From: Achromobacter dolens
GTDB taxonomy: Bacteria; Pseudomonadota; Gammaproteobacteria; Burkholderiales; Burkholderiaceae_B
Direction of reading: 5' to 3'
Assembly (NCBI RefSeq): GCF_902859745.1
Contig: NZ_CADIJW010000012.1
Span: 1 to 64,000 of the forward strand
Length of the DNA stretch: 64,000 bases
Notes under the pieces: generated by a model
What the model saw: the letters and a program-made list of their open reading frames with translations, nothing else
The model's database searches: none
What the model was told of the DNA's origin: nothing
Position numbers and translations under genes: made by a program
Part shown: piece by piece, positions 32,524 through 40,568 of the stretch
Numbering within the stretch: the stretch's first letter is position 1
How the letters are laid out: each line of letters opens with the position of its first letter

Positions 32524-32603
32524 GTAAACGTCCGGCTCTCACCGCGTAGAGGCTATCTTGGCGCTCAGGCAAGGGCTTTGCGCGGTGAGAGCCGGACGTT
32601 TAC
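32524..32603. repeat. 23-bp perfect inverted repeat
   Basis: Arms 32524-32546 and 32581-32603 are perfect reverse complements (GTAAACGTCCGGCTCTCACCGCG outward-in), with a 34-bp spacer. It starts two bases after the stop of the LprI-like gene. There is no T-tract, so it may be a mobile-element end or repeat rather than a simple terminator, although the transcript would fold strongly. Confidence 0.8.
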
Positions 32604-32639
32604 CTCACCCAGCCAGCCTCCCCATCACTTCTTCTTCTT

Positions 32640-32876
32640 ATCCCGGTGTTCGAGGGGGACCGCGCCGGCCTGCAGGCGGCGTACCGGATCGCGCGCGACC
32701 GCGAGCTGACGCTGGCGCCGTTCGTCCATGCCATGTTCGCCACCGGCCGCTACGAGGCCAACCGCGCCGTGTTCCGCGCCCAGCCGGCCGACGACCTGGA
32801 CCTGGTCGGCATCGCCCTGCACGGTCCGAAAAGGGCGGTGGACAAGGCGATCAAGGGGCGGTCGCTGCATCCTTGA
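32640..32876 (+). pseudogene. 3' remnant of a DUF2000-type gene
   Basis: The frame IPVFEGDRAGLQAAY...FATGRYEANRAVFRAQPADDLDLVGIALHGPKRAVDKAIKG looks like the C-terminal half of DUF2000 proteins, which end with a similar D-YT-L...LGLALYGPKKAVNKLTG block. The N-terminal half is missing; upstream in frame the sequence runs into the inverted-repeat arm and a stop at 32586. GTG 32646 is open but likely not a genuine start. The family match is from memory. Confidence 0.55.
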
Positions 32877-33648
32877 TGCTGTCGCTGTCGCTGTCGGACG
32901 CGGGACGCGCCGGCGCGCCGTCCCGGTAGGCCACCGAGACCATGGCGCCCACGACGAACGTCATCACGATGAAGAGCGTCAGATAGGCCACGATCCAATA
33001 CGGCCCGCCGTCCAGGGCGTAGCCCAGGTACTCGTACAGCGCGCTGTGGGCCAGGCCGCCCGCGCTCACCAGGATGCCCAGGGCCAGCATCAGCGGCCAG
33101 CGCGGGTAGGGCATGGCGGCGCGCACGCCGCGCAAGCCGGTTGCGCCGGTCACGGCGGCGCGCGGCAGGGCGGGCGCTAGCAGCGCCAAGCCGTACAGGA
33201 TCGGCAGCCAGAGCACCAGCACCACGGGCACCAGCGCCGCGAAGAACAGGCCCGAGTCCGGGCCGTTCATCAGCGCGAACAACACGTAGGGCAGGTCGCC
33301 GGTGGCGCGCGCCAGCGTCGCCACGACCACCGCCTGCAGGCCCAGCATCACCAGGTGCCAGGCTTGCGCCGTACTGCCGCCGGCATCGATCCGCGTATCG
33401 TCCGCGCGCGCGATGACCCGGTGCCAGGCGTACGTCATGCGCGAGAATGCAATCAGGTTGACCAGCGCGGACAGCAGGAACAGGCCGCCCTTAAGCCAGT
33501 ACAGCGACGCGGCCAGAATGGCGAACGGCAGCGATAATAGGAACACCGCCAGCGACCACGGCGCGGCCGCCAGCATCGCGCGGCCATGGCGCCGGATGGC
33601 GCCAGCCGTTGCGTTGAAGAATGAAATCGCTCCGCGTGCGTTCGACAA
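32851..33648 (-). CDS. Multi-pass membrane protein of unknown function
   Basis: A 265-aa protein with about six hydrophobic segments (for instance WSLAVFLLSLPFAILAASLYWL, GLFFAALVPVVLVLWLPILYGLALLAPAL, WIVAYLTLFIVMTFVVGAMVSV). The N-terminus is basic and the C-terminal tail is short, with a Ser-Asp run. It resembles the BPSS1780-like betaproteobacterial membrane proteins. Its 3' end overlaps the DUF2000 remnant by 26 bp. No function assigned. Confidence 0.75.
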   Translation of the reverse strand: MSNARGAISFFNATAGAIRRHGRAMLAAAPWSLAVFLLSLPFAILAASLYWLKGGLFLLSALVNLIAFSRMTYAWHRVIARADDTRIDAGGSTAQAWHLVMLGLQAVVVATLARATGDLPYVLFALMNGPDSGLFFAALVPVVLVLWLPILYGLALLAPALPRAAVTGATGLRGVRAAMPYPRWPLMLALGILVSAGGLAHSALYEYLGYALDGGPYWIVAYLTLFIVMTFVVGAMVSVAYRDGAPARPASDSDSDSIKDAATAP

Positions 33649-33879
33649 GTCGTTCCTCCGTGTGCAATCGACAGGGCCTTGTTTATACCGCAGCCGGGCC
33701 CCCCGGACATCATCGTTTGCAGGCCTTTACCATAAGAGAGGAGACCCGATGGAAGTGACCTTGAGCGGCGGGATGGGGGGCGAGGTCGGCATCGCATGCC
33801 TGCCCGCCATCGTCGCGTGTCGCCCGCGGCTGAAGGCCGCTATTGTCCATAGTTCCCAAAAAGTTCAAGGCTTGGGTCA

Positions 33880-34116
33880 GCGCTCGCTAGGTTCGCGAAT
33901 CGAGCGAGCTTGTGGCTTCATCGAGCAACAGCACTGGGGGGATCGCGCGGTATGGTGCGGGCCAACGTCAGGCGCTGCTTCCCCGTCATAGCGGATCGAC
34001 CCGCCATCCACGTCGTACAGGCGAGCCAGTAAGTGGCCGAGAGTGCTTTTGCCTGATCCGGTCGAGCCGACGATGGCGACGTCGCTACCCGCGGGGATAT
34101 CGAAACTGATATTCAT
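33880..34116 (-). pseudogene. Internally deleted ABC-transporter ATPase remnant
   Basis: Read on the minus strand, NISFDIPAGSDVAIVGSTGSGKSTLGHLLARLYDVDGGSIRYDG gives Walker A and the following strand. The next codons shift frame into QRLTLARTIPRDPPVLLLDEATSSLDSRT, the tail of the signature plus Walker B, then a stop. About 80 residues between (Q-loop, most of the helical domain) are missing. A further frame upstream (to about 34190) reads EYPDTPIEIKEKVAAVKLEH, like the linker before such ATPase domains. This is a decayed exporter ATPase. Confidence 0.75.
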
Positions 34117-34230
34117 GCTCCAGTTTTACTGCGGCGACCTTTTCCTTGATCTCGATCGGCGTGTCCGGATATTCGACGATGCGGGGCGAACAAGGCGCGG
34201 GTGGTGCGTACATCGCGTCCAAGCTGCAAC

Positions 34231-34317
34231 ATGGAAGACACCAACCTTCGTTCCCGAAGGCTGTGCGAACGACTCGGGATGCGCCAGGAAGGGGGCTTCC
34301 AGGAGTTCATATCTTTC
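34231..34317 (+). pseudogene. GNAT acetyltransferase C-terminal fragment
   Basis: A short frame DTNLRSRRLCERLGMRQEGGFQEFISF matches the acetyl-CoA-binding helix and last strands of RimJ-type GNAT enzymes (N..SRRLCERLGM..EG). Nothing of the rest of the domain is present. It ends exactly where the opposite-strand cytochrome b561 remnant begins. Confidence 0.6.
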
Positions 34318-34667
34318 AGAGGGAGCGCATGGTCGAGGAACCGATGCTTCAACGCGCCTACTACGTGCAGGGCAACCAGCCCGAGCAATGTGTAGGCCAG
34401 CGTCTTGTGCAACCATTGGAAGACGATAAACCACTTGTCGTTCTTTGGCAGGAGCTCCGGCAGATGAGCGCCGAAGAACGGGATGCCGTCACTCATTGTG
34501 AACGAGCTCGACATCGAATAGCCCATCAACGGCACCAGGACGAGCAGTACGTAGGTGGCCCGATGCACCAGTTTCGATAGCGCCTGCTCGTAGGGCGCAA
34601 GCGACAGCGGCGGTTCGGGAAGGTGAGGCTGGCGCCAGCGGATGACGAGTTGCGCCAGGACGACCAG
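34318..34667 (-). pseudogene. Cytochrome b561 remnant
   Basis: The minus frame reads LVVLAQLVIRW..., ALSKLVHRATYVLLVLVPLMGYSMSS, FFGAHLPELL and WLHKTLAYTLLGLVALHVVGALKHRF, the last two to three helices of a b561-type di-haem cytochrome, with haem-ligand histidines in VHRATY, WLHKT and LHVVGALKH. The first helix and start are missing, and the 3' end is replaced by the GNAT fragment. Confidence 0.75.
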
Positions 34668-34780
34668 AGATCGTCAGGTTCAATGGGTCAACAGATATGG
34701 GCTGACGCCCGTCCTGAAGAAATTGCCTCGGGACGAGCCTTGGATTTTGGATGATGTGCGTGGGGACGGGCAGCGGCTTT

Positions 34781-35749
34781 TCAGTCGAGCGAGATGCCGG
34801 ACTCTTGGGCCACACGCCGCCATTTTCCTTGCTCGGTCGCAAGCATGTCACGGAATTGTTCGGCTGAGCCCGGCGACACTTCCACGCCTCTCGCGGTCAG
34901 CTTTTCCCGCACATCGGGCATATGCAACACGGAGTTCAAGGCTGCGTTGAGCCGTTGTACTACATCGGGCGGCAGGTTGGCGGGTGCGAATACGCCCATC
35001 CACCCTTCCGCGGCCAGGTCCTGAAAGCCCAGCTCTCTCAGGGTGGGGGTGTCCGGCAGGTCACGCAGCCGTGCGGGGGAGGGCGTAGCCAGCGCGCGCA
35101 GCTTTCCCGATTTGATATGGGGCAAAGCGACCGCCGCCGTTTCGAAGGTGAAGTCGACCTCGTTCGCCAACAGCGCGCTCATTGCCGGCGCGCTGCCTTG
35201 ATAAGGAATGTGCGTTGCTCTGATTCCGGTGCGTGACAGGAACAACTCGCCGATCATGTGATTGGTTGATCCGATGCCGAACGACGAAAAGTTCAGGCGA
35301 TCGGGTTGCGCCTTGGCCCGGGCGATCAGGGATTGCACGCTGGTGATGGGCGAAGAGGCGGGAACGACCAGGACAAAGGTGACGGTGCCTACTTCACCAA
35401 TCGGCGTGAATTGCTCGAGCACGTCGTACGGCGCCGTCTTGCGCGTTACCGGGTTGATGATCAGCTCGGCGCTGGTGCCAAAGAACAGCGTGTTGCCGTC
35501 GGGCGCGGCGCGCGCCACGTTCAATGCGCCCAACGTGCCGCCGGCGCCACCCCGGTTCTCAACGATCGTGGGCTGGTTCAGGAGCGAGGGGAGCTTTTCC
35601 GCAATGATGCGGGCGGCCCCGTCGGTGCCCCCTCCTGGAGGAAAGCCGACTACCAGGCGTAGCGGACCTGCGGGATTGCCGGCGGCGCCGGCCTGGGCGG
35701 TGCATAGCGCGCCCAGGCACAGGAAGACCAAACGGAGCAGCATTTTCAT
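34781..35749 (-). CDS. Bug-family (TctC) tripartite tricarboxylate receptor
   Basis: A 322-aa periplasmic solute receptor. Signal peptide MKMLLRLVFLCLGALCTAQAGA; then LRLVVGFPPGGGTDGAARIIAEKL, NRGGAGGTLGALNVARAAPDGNTL and HIPYQGSAPAMSALLANEVDFTFE, all typical of Bug receptors. GGAG precedes ATG 35749. No TctA/TctB membrane genes are in the window, as is usual for the many orphan Bug proteins of Bordetella and relatives. The ligand is unknown. It is downstream of the GST gene and likely in its operon. Confidence 0.92.
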   Translation of the reverse strand: MKMLLRLVFLCLGALCTAQAGAAGNPAGPLRLVVGFPPGGGTDGAARIIAEKLPSLLNQPTIVENRGGAGGTLGALNVARAAPDGNTLFFGTSAELIINPVTRKTAPYDVLEQFTPIGEVGTVTFVLVVPASSPITSVQSLIARAKAQPDRLNFSSFGIGSTNHMIGELFLSRTGIRATHIPYQGSAPAMSALLANEVDFTFETAAVALPHIKSGKLRALATPSPARLRDLPDTPTLRELGFQDLAAEGWMGVFAPANLPPDVVQRLNAALNSVLHMPDVREKLTARGVEVSPGSAEQFRDMLATEQGKWRRVAQESGISLD

Positions 35750-35805
35750 GGGAGTTCTCCAAAGGGAACGGGTATGTCCCAAAAGGGTGGTCGCGAACGA
35801 TGGCG

Positions 35806-36441
35806 TTACGGTTGGGCCGCGCGTTGACGCACGCCTTCTTCATGGGCCGCCCTTTCGGCGGCGCATACGCTGGCCCGGGTGCCGACCCGTTGCAGATAGG
35901 CTTCCAGATGGGGCCATGCGGCGGTGTCGATGTCGTGGGCGCGGGTCCACATGGCGATGGTGTAGCAGTGGGCGTCCGCAATCGTGAAGTGGCGGCCCAT
36001 CAGGAAATCACGTTCCGCCAATTGGTCGTTGAGCCATTGCAGCCGGCCTTGCAGATACTGGCGGGCGATCAATTTGTACTCGGGCGGCGTGATGGCTTTG
36101 AACAGCGGCATGAAGCCGCCTTTGTGCAGATCCGCCGCGATAAAGCTCATCCACTCCATGATGCGGTAGCGAATCAGGGATCCGGGCGGCGCGAACAAGG
36201 TCGTGCCGAGCTGTTGGTCGGCCAGGTATTGCATGATGACCGCGCCTTCGCTGAGGTACTGCCCGTCGGGCAATTGCAAGGTGGGCACCGTACCCTTTGA
36301 ATTGACCAGCAGGTAATCCGTCCCGTCGCTCAACCGCTTGGTGCGCATGTTGACCCATTGCAGGTCCAGTGCAATGCCGAGTTCGCGCGCAACGATATCG
36401 ACCGCGAGGGAGCAGCCCCGTACCTCGTGATAGAACTTCAT
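35806..36441 (-). CDS. Glutathione S-transferase (beta-class-like)
   Basis: A 211-aa GST. The N-terminal thioredoxin fold carries Cys10 in KFYHEVRGCSLAVDIVARE, like beta-class enzymes; the cis-Pro motif is GTVPTLQLPDG and the SEGAVIMQYLAD helix follows. The C-terminal domain has DFLMGRHFTIADAHCYTI. ATG 36441 puts Cys10 at its usual position. It is the first gene of a minus-strand pair with the Bug receptor and lies downstream of a probable GntR operator. Confidence 0.92.
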   Translation of the reverse strand: MKFYHEVRGCSLAVDIVARELGIALDLQWVNMRTKRLSDGTDYLLVNSKGTVPTLQLPDGQYLSEGAVIMQYLADQQLGTTLFAPPGSLIRYRIMEWMSFIAADLHKGGFMPLFKAITPPEYKLIARQYLQGRLQWLNDQLAERDFLMGRHFTIADAHCYTIAMWTRAHDIDTAAWPHLEAYLQRVGTRASVCAAERAAHEEGVRQRAAQP

Positions 36442-36528
36442 GTCAGTTTCCCCAGGTGATGTTGCCAAGGCCGAAGCGAAGCGCGTGGCCGCTCAGGCAT
36501 CAGGTTGAAATGCCGATTTATCGAAAAG

Positions 36529-36566
36529 CAGTAGTACAAAAATAGAAAAATCATTAATTTGGTACT
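36529..36566. promoter_or_regulatory. Probable GntR operator 1
   Basis: Inverted repeat GTAGTACAAAAAT / AATTTGGTACTAC with arms outermost at 36529-36535 and 36560-36566, in an AT-rich island between the divergent GST and BNR-repeat genes. The half-site GTAGTACCAAA(A/T)T recurs in the element at 40509. Confidence 0.7.
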
Positions 36567-36740
36567 ACAATTCTTGCGTGGCGTGAGCTTGTTTCCAACT
36601 AGGGGAAACGCTTGCTCGGACAATGGGACGCCGCTGCGGCCCCTTGTGCCATTCATGGCCAATCAGGCTTCGGACAATCAGTGGCGGTAGAGGCCGCGCC
36701 GCGTCCGGGCACCTATTTCCTCAAGCGAAGGGACGACATC

Positions 36741-37793
36741 ATGCAAGGCACGATCTTGGTGGGGACGGCAGGGCAAGGCATATTGCGCAGCGCCGACGAC
36801 GGCGCGAGCTGGCATCGGCTAGGTCTGAAAGAGGCGATCGAGTTTGACGGCGTCGTGCGCTGTCTGGCGGTCGACCCGTCCGACCCCGCCCGTGTGTTCG
36901 CCGGTGCGGATGCCGGTATCTGCCTGAGCACCGACGGCGGCGCGCACTTTCGGCGGATGGAGTCGCCGGCCAATGGGCAGACCGTGTGGGCCCTGGCATT
37001 GGATCCGAGCAATCCCGCGCTGGTCTACGCGGGGACCGGGGCACCGTCGCGTGCGCGCATGTTCCGCTCCGCCGATGGCGGCCAGACGTGGGAAACGTTG
37101 CCGGTCGAGTTGCCGGAGTTCTGCGCCGGTGTGAATCGGCCGCGTATCCTGTCGATTGCCGTGGACCCCGCTAACGGCGAGGTCTGGTTCGGCGTCGAGG
37201 AGGGCGGCGCCTGGCGCAGCCGTGACCGGGGCGATTCCTGGCAGCGGATTGACGCGGCAGCCAACGGAATCGTCAGTGGCGACATACACGCCATCAGCGT
37301 TTTGCCGGCGCGCGGTACGGCGCCGCGCACGCATCTGATCTGCACCGTCAATTCTGTCTACACCAACGTCGACAGCGGCGAAGGCGTCTGGCAGGGCGCC
37401 AGTTCGGCGGATCGCTTCGATGGCATGTACTACACCCGCACGATCCAGCCACTGCCCGGGGGCGAGGACACTCTATTGCTGGCGGTCGGCGATGGCACGC
37501 CTGGCACGCGGACGCGGATATATCGTTCCGAAGACCGTGGCCGCACTTGGACCTGCGCGATATTGCACTCGCCGCCGAACTCGACCTTCTGGACCTTCGG
37601 CGCGCATACGGCTGATCCGTCGCTCGTGTTTGCGGGCACGAAGTATGGGCATCTGTTCCGGTCGATGGATGGCGGGCGCAGTTGGTTCAAGGAGTGGCGT
37701 GATTTCAGTGAGATCACAGCCGTGGCCTGGACACCGTTCGTCGCGCCAGTCAAGGCCCACCCTCAATCCAGATTACAGAGCCCGTCCACTTGA
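36741..37793 (+). CDS. BNR-repeat (sialidase-like beta-propeller) protein
   Basis: A 350-aa protein. It consists of repeats with Asp-box (BNR) motifs such as GILRSADDGASWHRL, ICLSTDGGAHFRRM, MFRSADGGQTWETL, AWRSRDRGDSWQRI, IYRSEDRGRTWTC and LFRSMDGGRSWFKE, giving about six to seven blades. There is no signal peptide, so it is probably cytosolic. Proteins of this type in catabolic clusters have no assigned reaction; glycosidase activity should not be assumed. ATG 36741 is preceded by AAGGG; the longer reading lacks support. Confidence 0.8.
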   Translation: MQGTILVGTAGQGILRSADDGASWHRLGLKEAIEFDGVVRCLAVDPSDPARVFAGADAGICLSTDGGAHFRRMESPANGQTVWALALDPSNPALVYAGTGAPSRARMFRSADGGQTWETLPVELPEFCAGVNRPRILSIAVDPANGEVWFGVEEGGAWRSRDRGDSWQRIDAAANGIVSGDIHAISVLPARGTAPRTHLICTVNSVYTNVDSGEGVWQGASSADRFDGMYYTRTIQPLPGGEDTLLLAVGDGTPGTRTRIYRSEDRGRTWTCAILHSPPNSTFWTFGAHTADPSLVFAGTKYGHLFRSMDGGRSWFKEWRDFSEITAVAWTPFVAPVKAHPQSRLQSPST

Positions 37794-37877
37794 CCTCCTC
37801 AGAGCCGCCGCGCCGGCCGCGTCCGCGGTGGCGGCCATTCCAGTCCCGTTCCATTCCCTGAACAAGAGACGTACCGT

Positions 37878-38480
37878 ATGAAGACCCCCAATTTCAACGC
37901 CTTCCATATCCGCAAGTGGTACCTCCAGATCGAGGATTCCCTGGCTGGAGAAACCGGAGCTCCTGCGGATGGCGAACCTCTGCGAAAGATCGTCATTGCC
38001 GCTTGCATCCACAATCCCTATGCCGGCCGCTATGTCCAGGACCTGTCCGCGTGGATCGATGCTTCGCCCGAGCTGGGGCGCGAGTTTGGCCGTCGCATCC
38101 GCGAGGCCGCCGCGGGAAGGGCGATCGAGAGCTATGGCAAAGCGTGCCTGGTGGGGATGGACGGAGAATATGAGCATGGCAATGCCTTGCTCACCAATCC
38201 CGCGGCCAATCCTGTGCGGGAAGGCGTCGGAGGCGCGAAATCGTGGGTGCCGTCCACCGGCAAGCGGGGGGCGCCCGGCACCGCCATCGATATTCCCCTG
38301 GCGCACAAGGACGCGCTCTATGTGCGGTCGCATTACGATACCGTCACGGCGCAATTCAACGACGGCCCGAACCGTGATGAAGTCGTACTGGTCTGGGCGT
38401 TCGCCACGCGGGGGCGGCTGAACGCGCGCCTGGGCGGACTGCGCGCTTCCGAAGTGAAGGGGCTCGACGGCCTGTGCTGA
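37878..38480 (+). CDS. Amino acid synthesis family protein (AA_synth, DUF1185)
   Basis: A 200-aa protein. It shows the family pattern: KWYLQIEDSLAGETG, IVIAACIHNPYAGRYVQDL, GKACLVGMDGEYEHGNALLTNP, GGAKSWVPSTGKRGAPGTAIDIPLAHKDALYVRSHYDT and DEVVLVWAFATRGRLNARLGGL. These proteins occur beside catabolic enzymes in Burkholderiales; the biochemical role is not established despite the family name. It lies 84 bp after the BNR gene and 25 bp before the hydrolase gene. Confidence 0.85.
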   Translation: MKTPNFNAFHIRKWYLQIEDSLAGETGAPADGEPLRKIVIAACIHNPYAGRYVQDLSAWIDASPELGREFGRRIREAAAGRAIESYGKACLVGMDGEYEHGNALLTNPAANPVREGVGGAKSWVPSTGKRGAPGTAIDIPLAHKDALYVRSHYDTVTAQFNDGPNRDEVVLVWAFATRGRLNARLGGLRASEVKGLDGLC

Positions 38481-38505
38481 GCTGGCCGGATTCAAGGAGA
38501 GGCAT

Positions 38506-39363
38506 ATGAATCGCCGCGACTATACGTTGACGGTATCCGGGCTGGGCCTTCATGTCGTTGAATGGGGCGACGTCGACGGCGATCCCATTGTCATGCTCCA
38601 TGGCATCCGGGGCTACGCCGAGACCTTTTCGCGTCTGGCGGCCGCGCTGCAACCTGGCGTGCGCGTGATCGCCTTCGATCAACGCGGCCGCGGCGACTCC
38701 GATTGGGACCCCGACTGGAATTACTATGTGGACGCCTATGTGGCGGACCTGGAGGGCGTTGCCGGGCAATTGGGCCTGGCGCGGTTCGATTTGCTCGGGC
38801 ATTCGCTGGGCGGCATCAACGCCATTGTGTTCGCGGCGAGGCATCCGCAGTTGGTCCGCCGGTTGGTCATCGAAGACGCGGGGCCGGGCGCTTTCGAAGT
38901 CAGTGCGGGGGCCTCGCGCATCTGCAAGGAGCTCCAGGCCACGCCGGAGCGGTTTGCGTCATGGGATGAGGCCGTGGCGTTCATGCGTGCGTTGCGTCCC
39001 ACAGTCAGCGAGGCGGCGCGCCAGGAACGTTTGGCCAGCATGCTCAAGCCGGCAGCGGAGGGAGGTTTTACCTGGCGCTATGACCATGCTGGTATCGCTG
39101 CAACCCGATTGAACCCGGATCCCGCGCGGCTCGTGGACTTGGAGCCGTATGTGCGGGCGATTGCGTGTGATACGTTGGTAGTGCGCGGTGGAAGGACTGA
39201 CTATCTGCAGCCCGACATGGTGCGGCGCATGTGTGACCTCAATCCACGTCTTCGAACGGTCGATATCCCGGATGCTGGCCATTATGTCCACGATGACCAG
39301 CCTGTTCTGTTTGCAGAAACGGTGCGGGCGTTCCTGAACGGCCCGGGTGCCGCGCAGGCCTGA
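38506..39363 (+). CDS. Alpha/beta hydrolase
   Basis: A 285-aa hydrolase with the oxyanion block MLHGIRGYAETFSRLA, DQRGRGDSDWDPDWNYYVDAY, nucleophile Ser in LLGHSLGGINAI and the catalytic His in IPDAGHYVHDDQP. It resembles small-ester, C-C bond or 3-oxoadipate enol-lactone hydrolases. It is last in the plus-strand trio, with GGAG upstream. The substrate is unknown and probably fed by the nearby Bug receptor. Confidence 0.85.
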   Translation: MNRRDYTLTVSGLGLHVVEWGDVDGDPIVMLHGIRGYAETFSRLAAALQPGVRVIAFDQRGRGDSDWDPDWNYYVDAYVADLEGVAGQLGLARFDLLGHSLGGINAIVFAARHPQLVRRLVIEDAGPGAFEVSAGASRICKELQATPERFASWDEAVAFMRALRPTVSEAARQERLASMLKPAAEGGFTWRYDHAGIAATRLNPDPARLVDLEPYVRAIACDTLVVRGGRTDYLQPDMVRRMCDLNPRLRTVDIPDAGHYVHDDQPVLFAETVRAFLNGPGAAQA

Positions 39364-39448
39364 AGAGAGGGGCATGGCGGGAAAGAGCCGCCGGCATGTA
39401 TCCCGTCCCCCCGGCTCCATGGCCAGGGGGGGGTGGGCCACTCGCCCT

Positions 39449-40435
39449 TTATCCGGCCAGATCGGCCGGTTGCGTCGCCAGGACCTTTTGATAGATCGCG
39501 ATGGTGTTTTCCACGGCGGCCTGCAGCCCCGCCGGAGAAGAGCCGACCCAGTCGTAACCCTGTCCAATCATGCGCTGGCGAGCGGCATCGTCTTTGCCCA
39601 GGTTCCCTGCCAGCGTCGCGACGCTATCTGAAATGGACGTGGGCGTGCCCGCGGGTCCGAACAAGCCGAACCAACCGCTGAAGTCCAATTGCCGCACTTG
39701 CTGTTCCTCGAAGGTCCTGGCGTCGGGGAAAACCCGTGTGCGGGTCTCGCCCGTCACGCCGAGGACGCGAACCTTGCCTTCGCGGGCTAGGCTTTCAAGC
39801 GCGCTGCTGGTCAGGAATACCGCATCGATATGGTCGCCGAGCAGATCAGTGACCGCCTGCCCGGAACCTTTGTAGGGCACGTGGGACAACTTGGCACCCG
39901 TCGATTGGGCCAGCAACAGCCCATACAGATGCGCTGACGAGCCGGTGCCGAAGGTGCCGTACGTCAACGCTTGGTGGCGGGCGTCGGCCAGGAATTCGTC
40001 CAGTGTTTTCCAACGCGACTTGCTAGCCACCGCCAGCACATTGGCGGTGGTCGCCAACAAGGTGACCGGACTGAACTCCTTGGTGATTTCGGCGGCGGCC
40101 GTCTTGGCAATGAGCGGGCCGAGCACATGTGTGCTGGACGTGCCCAACAACAAGGTCGTGCCGTCGGGCTTCTGGCGTGCGACATGGCGCGCGGCGATGG
40201 CGCCGTTGGCGCCCGGTTTGTTCTCGACCACGAAGGTGGTGCCGGGCGCGTGCGTCTGGGCGAAGTGGGCGAATTCGCGCGCGAGCTGGTCGGCGCCTCC
40301 CCCCGGGGCAAAGGGCACCACCAGTGTAATCAGCGCCGGTAGCGGTTGACCTTGGGCCTTGGCCAGCTTGGTCCGCCCCAGGGCGCCCGCCGCCATGAGG
40401 CCCAATAACCCTGTGGTGAAAGATCTGCGTTTCAT
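39449..40435 (-). CDS. Bug-family (TctC) receptor with Tat-like signal
   Basis: A 328-aa periplasmic receptor. The leader MKRRSFTTGLLGLMAAGALGRTKLAKAQ carries a twin-arginine pattern, unlike the first Bug protein of the cluster. The body shows ITLVVPFAPGGGADQLAREF, ENKPGANGAIAARHVARQKPDGTTLLLGT, HVPYKGSGQAVTDLLGDHIDAVF and GWFGLFGPAGTP. It is downstream of the GntR gene, with a long operator-like inverted repeat between them. Confidence 0.92.
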   Translation of the reverse strand: MKRRSFTTGLLGLMAAGALGRTKLAKAQGQPLPALITLVVPFAPGGGADQLAREFAHFAQTHAPGTTFVVENKPGANGAIAARHVARQKPDGTTLLLGTSSTHVLGPLIAKTAAAEITKEFSPVTLLATTANVLAVASKSRWKTLDEFLADARHQALTYGTFGTGSSAHLYGLLLAQSTGAKLSHVPYKGSGQAVTDLLGDHIDAVFLTSSALESLAREGKVRVLGVTGETRTRVFPDARTFEEQQVRQLDFSGWFGLFGPAGTPTSISDSVATLAGNLGKDDAARQRMIGQGYDWVGSSPAGLQAAVENTIAIYQKVLATQPADLAG

Positions 40436-40508
40436 GACCGCCTACTCCTGGTGTAGGGATCGGCCGCGGCAAAGCCCGCCAGCCGTCCGAGAACGTGAAT
40501 GACGGCAC

Positions 40509-40556
40509 AAATCGTACTACCAAAATATAGAAAATTATATTTTGGTACTACGATTT
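40509..40556. promoter_or_regulatory. Probable GntR operator 2
   Basis: A 21-bp inverted repeat (40509-40529 / 40536-40556) with 20 of 21 positions paired and a 6-bp spacer. Half-site AAATCGTAGTACCAAAATATA. On the minus strand a TATAAT hexamer (40539-40534) is embedded in it, so binding would occlude the promoter of the Bug gene. Confidence 0.8.
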
Positions 40557-40568
40557 AATGGATAACAC

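Noticed and set aside
33749-33991. 80-residue plus frame with a good ribosome site (GAGGAGA before ATG 33749)
   Set aside because: After about 20 residues it runs antisense through the ABC remnant; at most it is another gene start cut at a junction, too little to name.
36741-37793. Sialidase enzyme
   Set aside because: Asp-box repeats are present, but the catalytic Arg triad and FRIP motif of sialidases are not; it is called only a BNR-repeat propeller.
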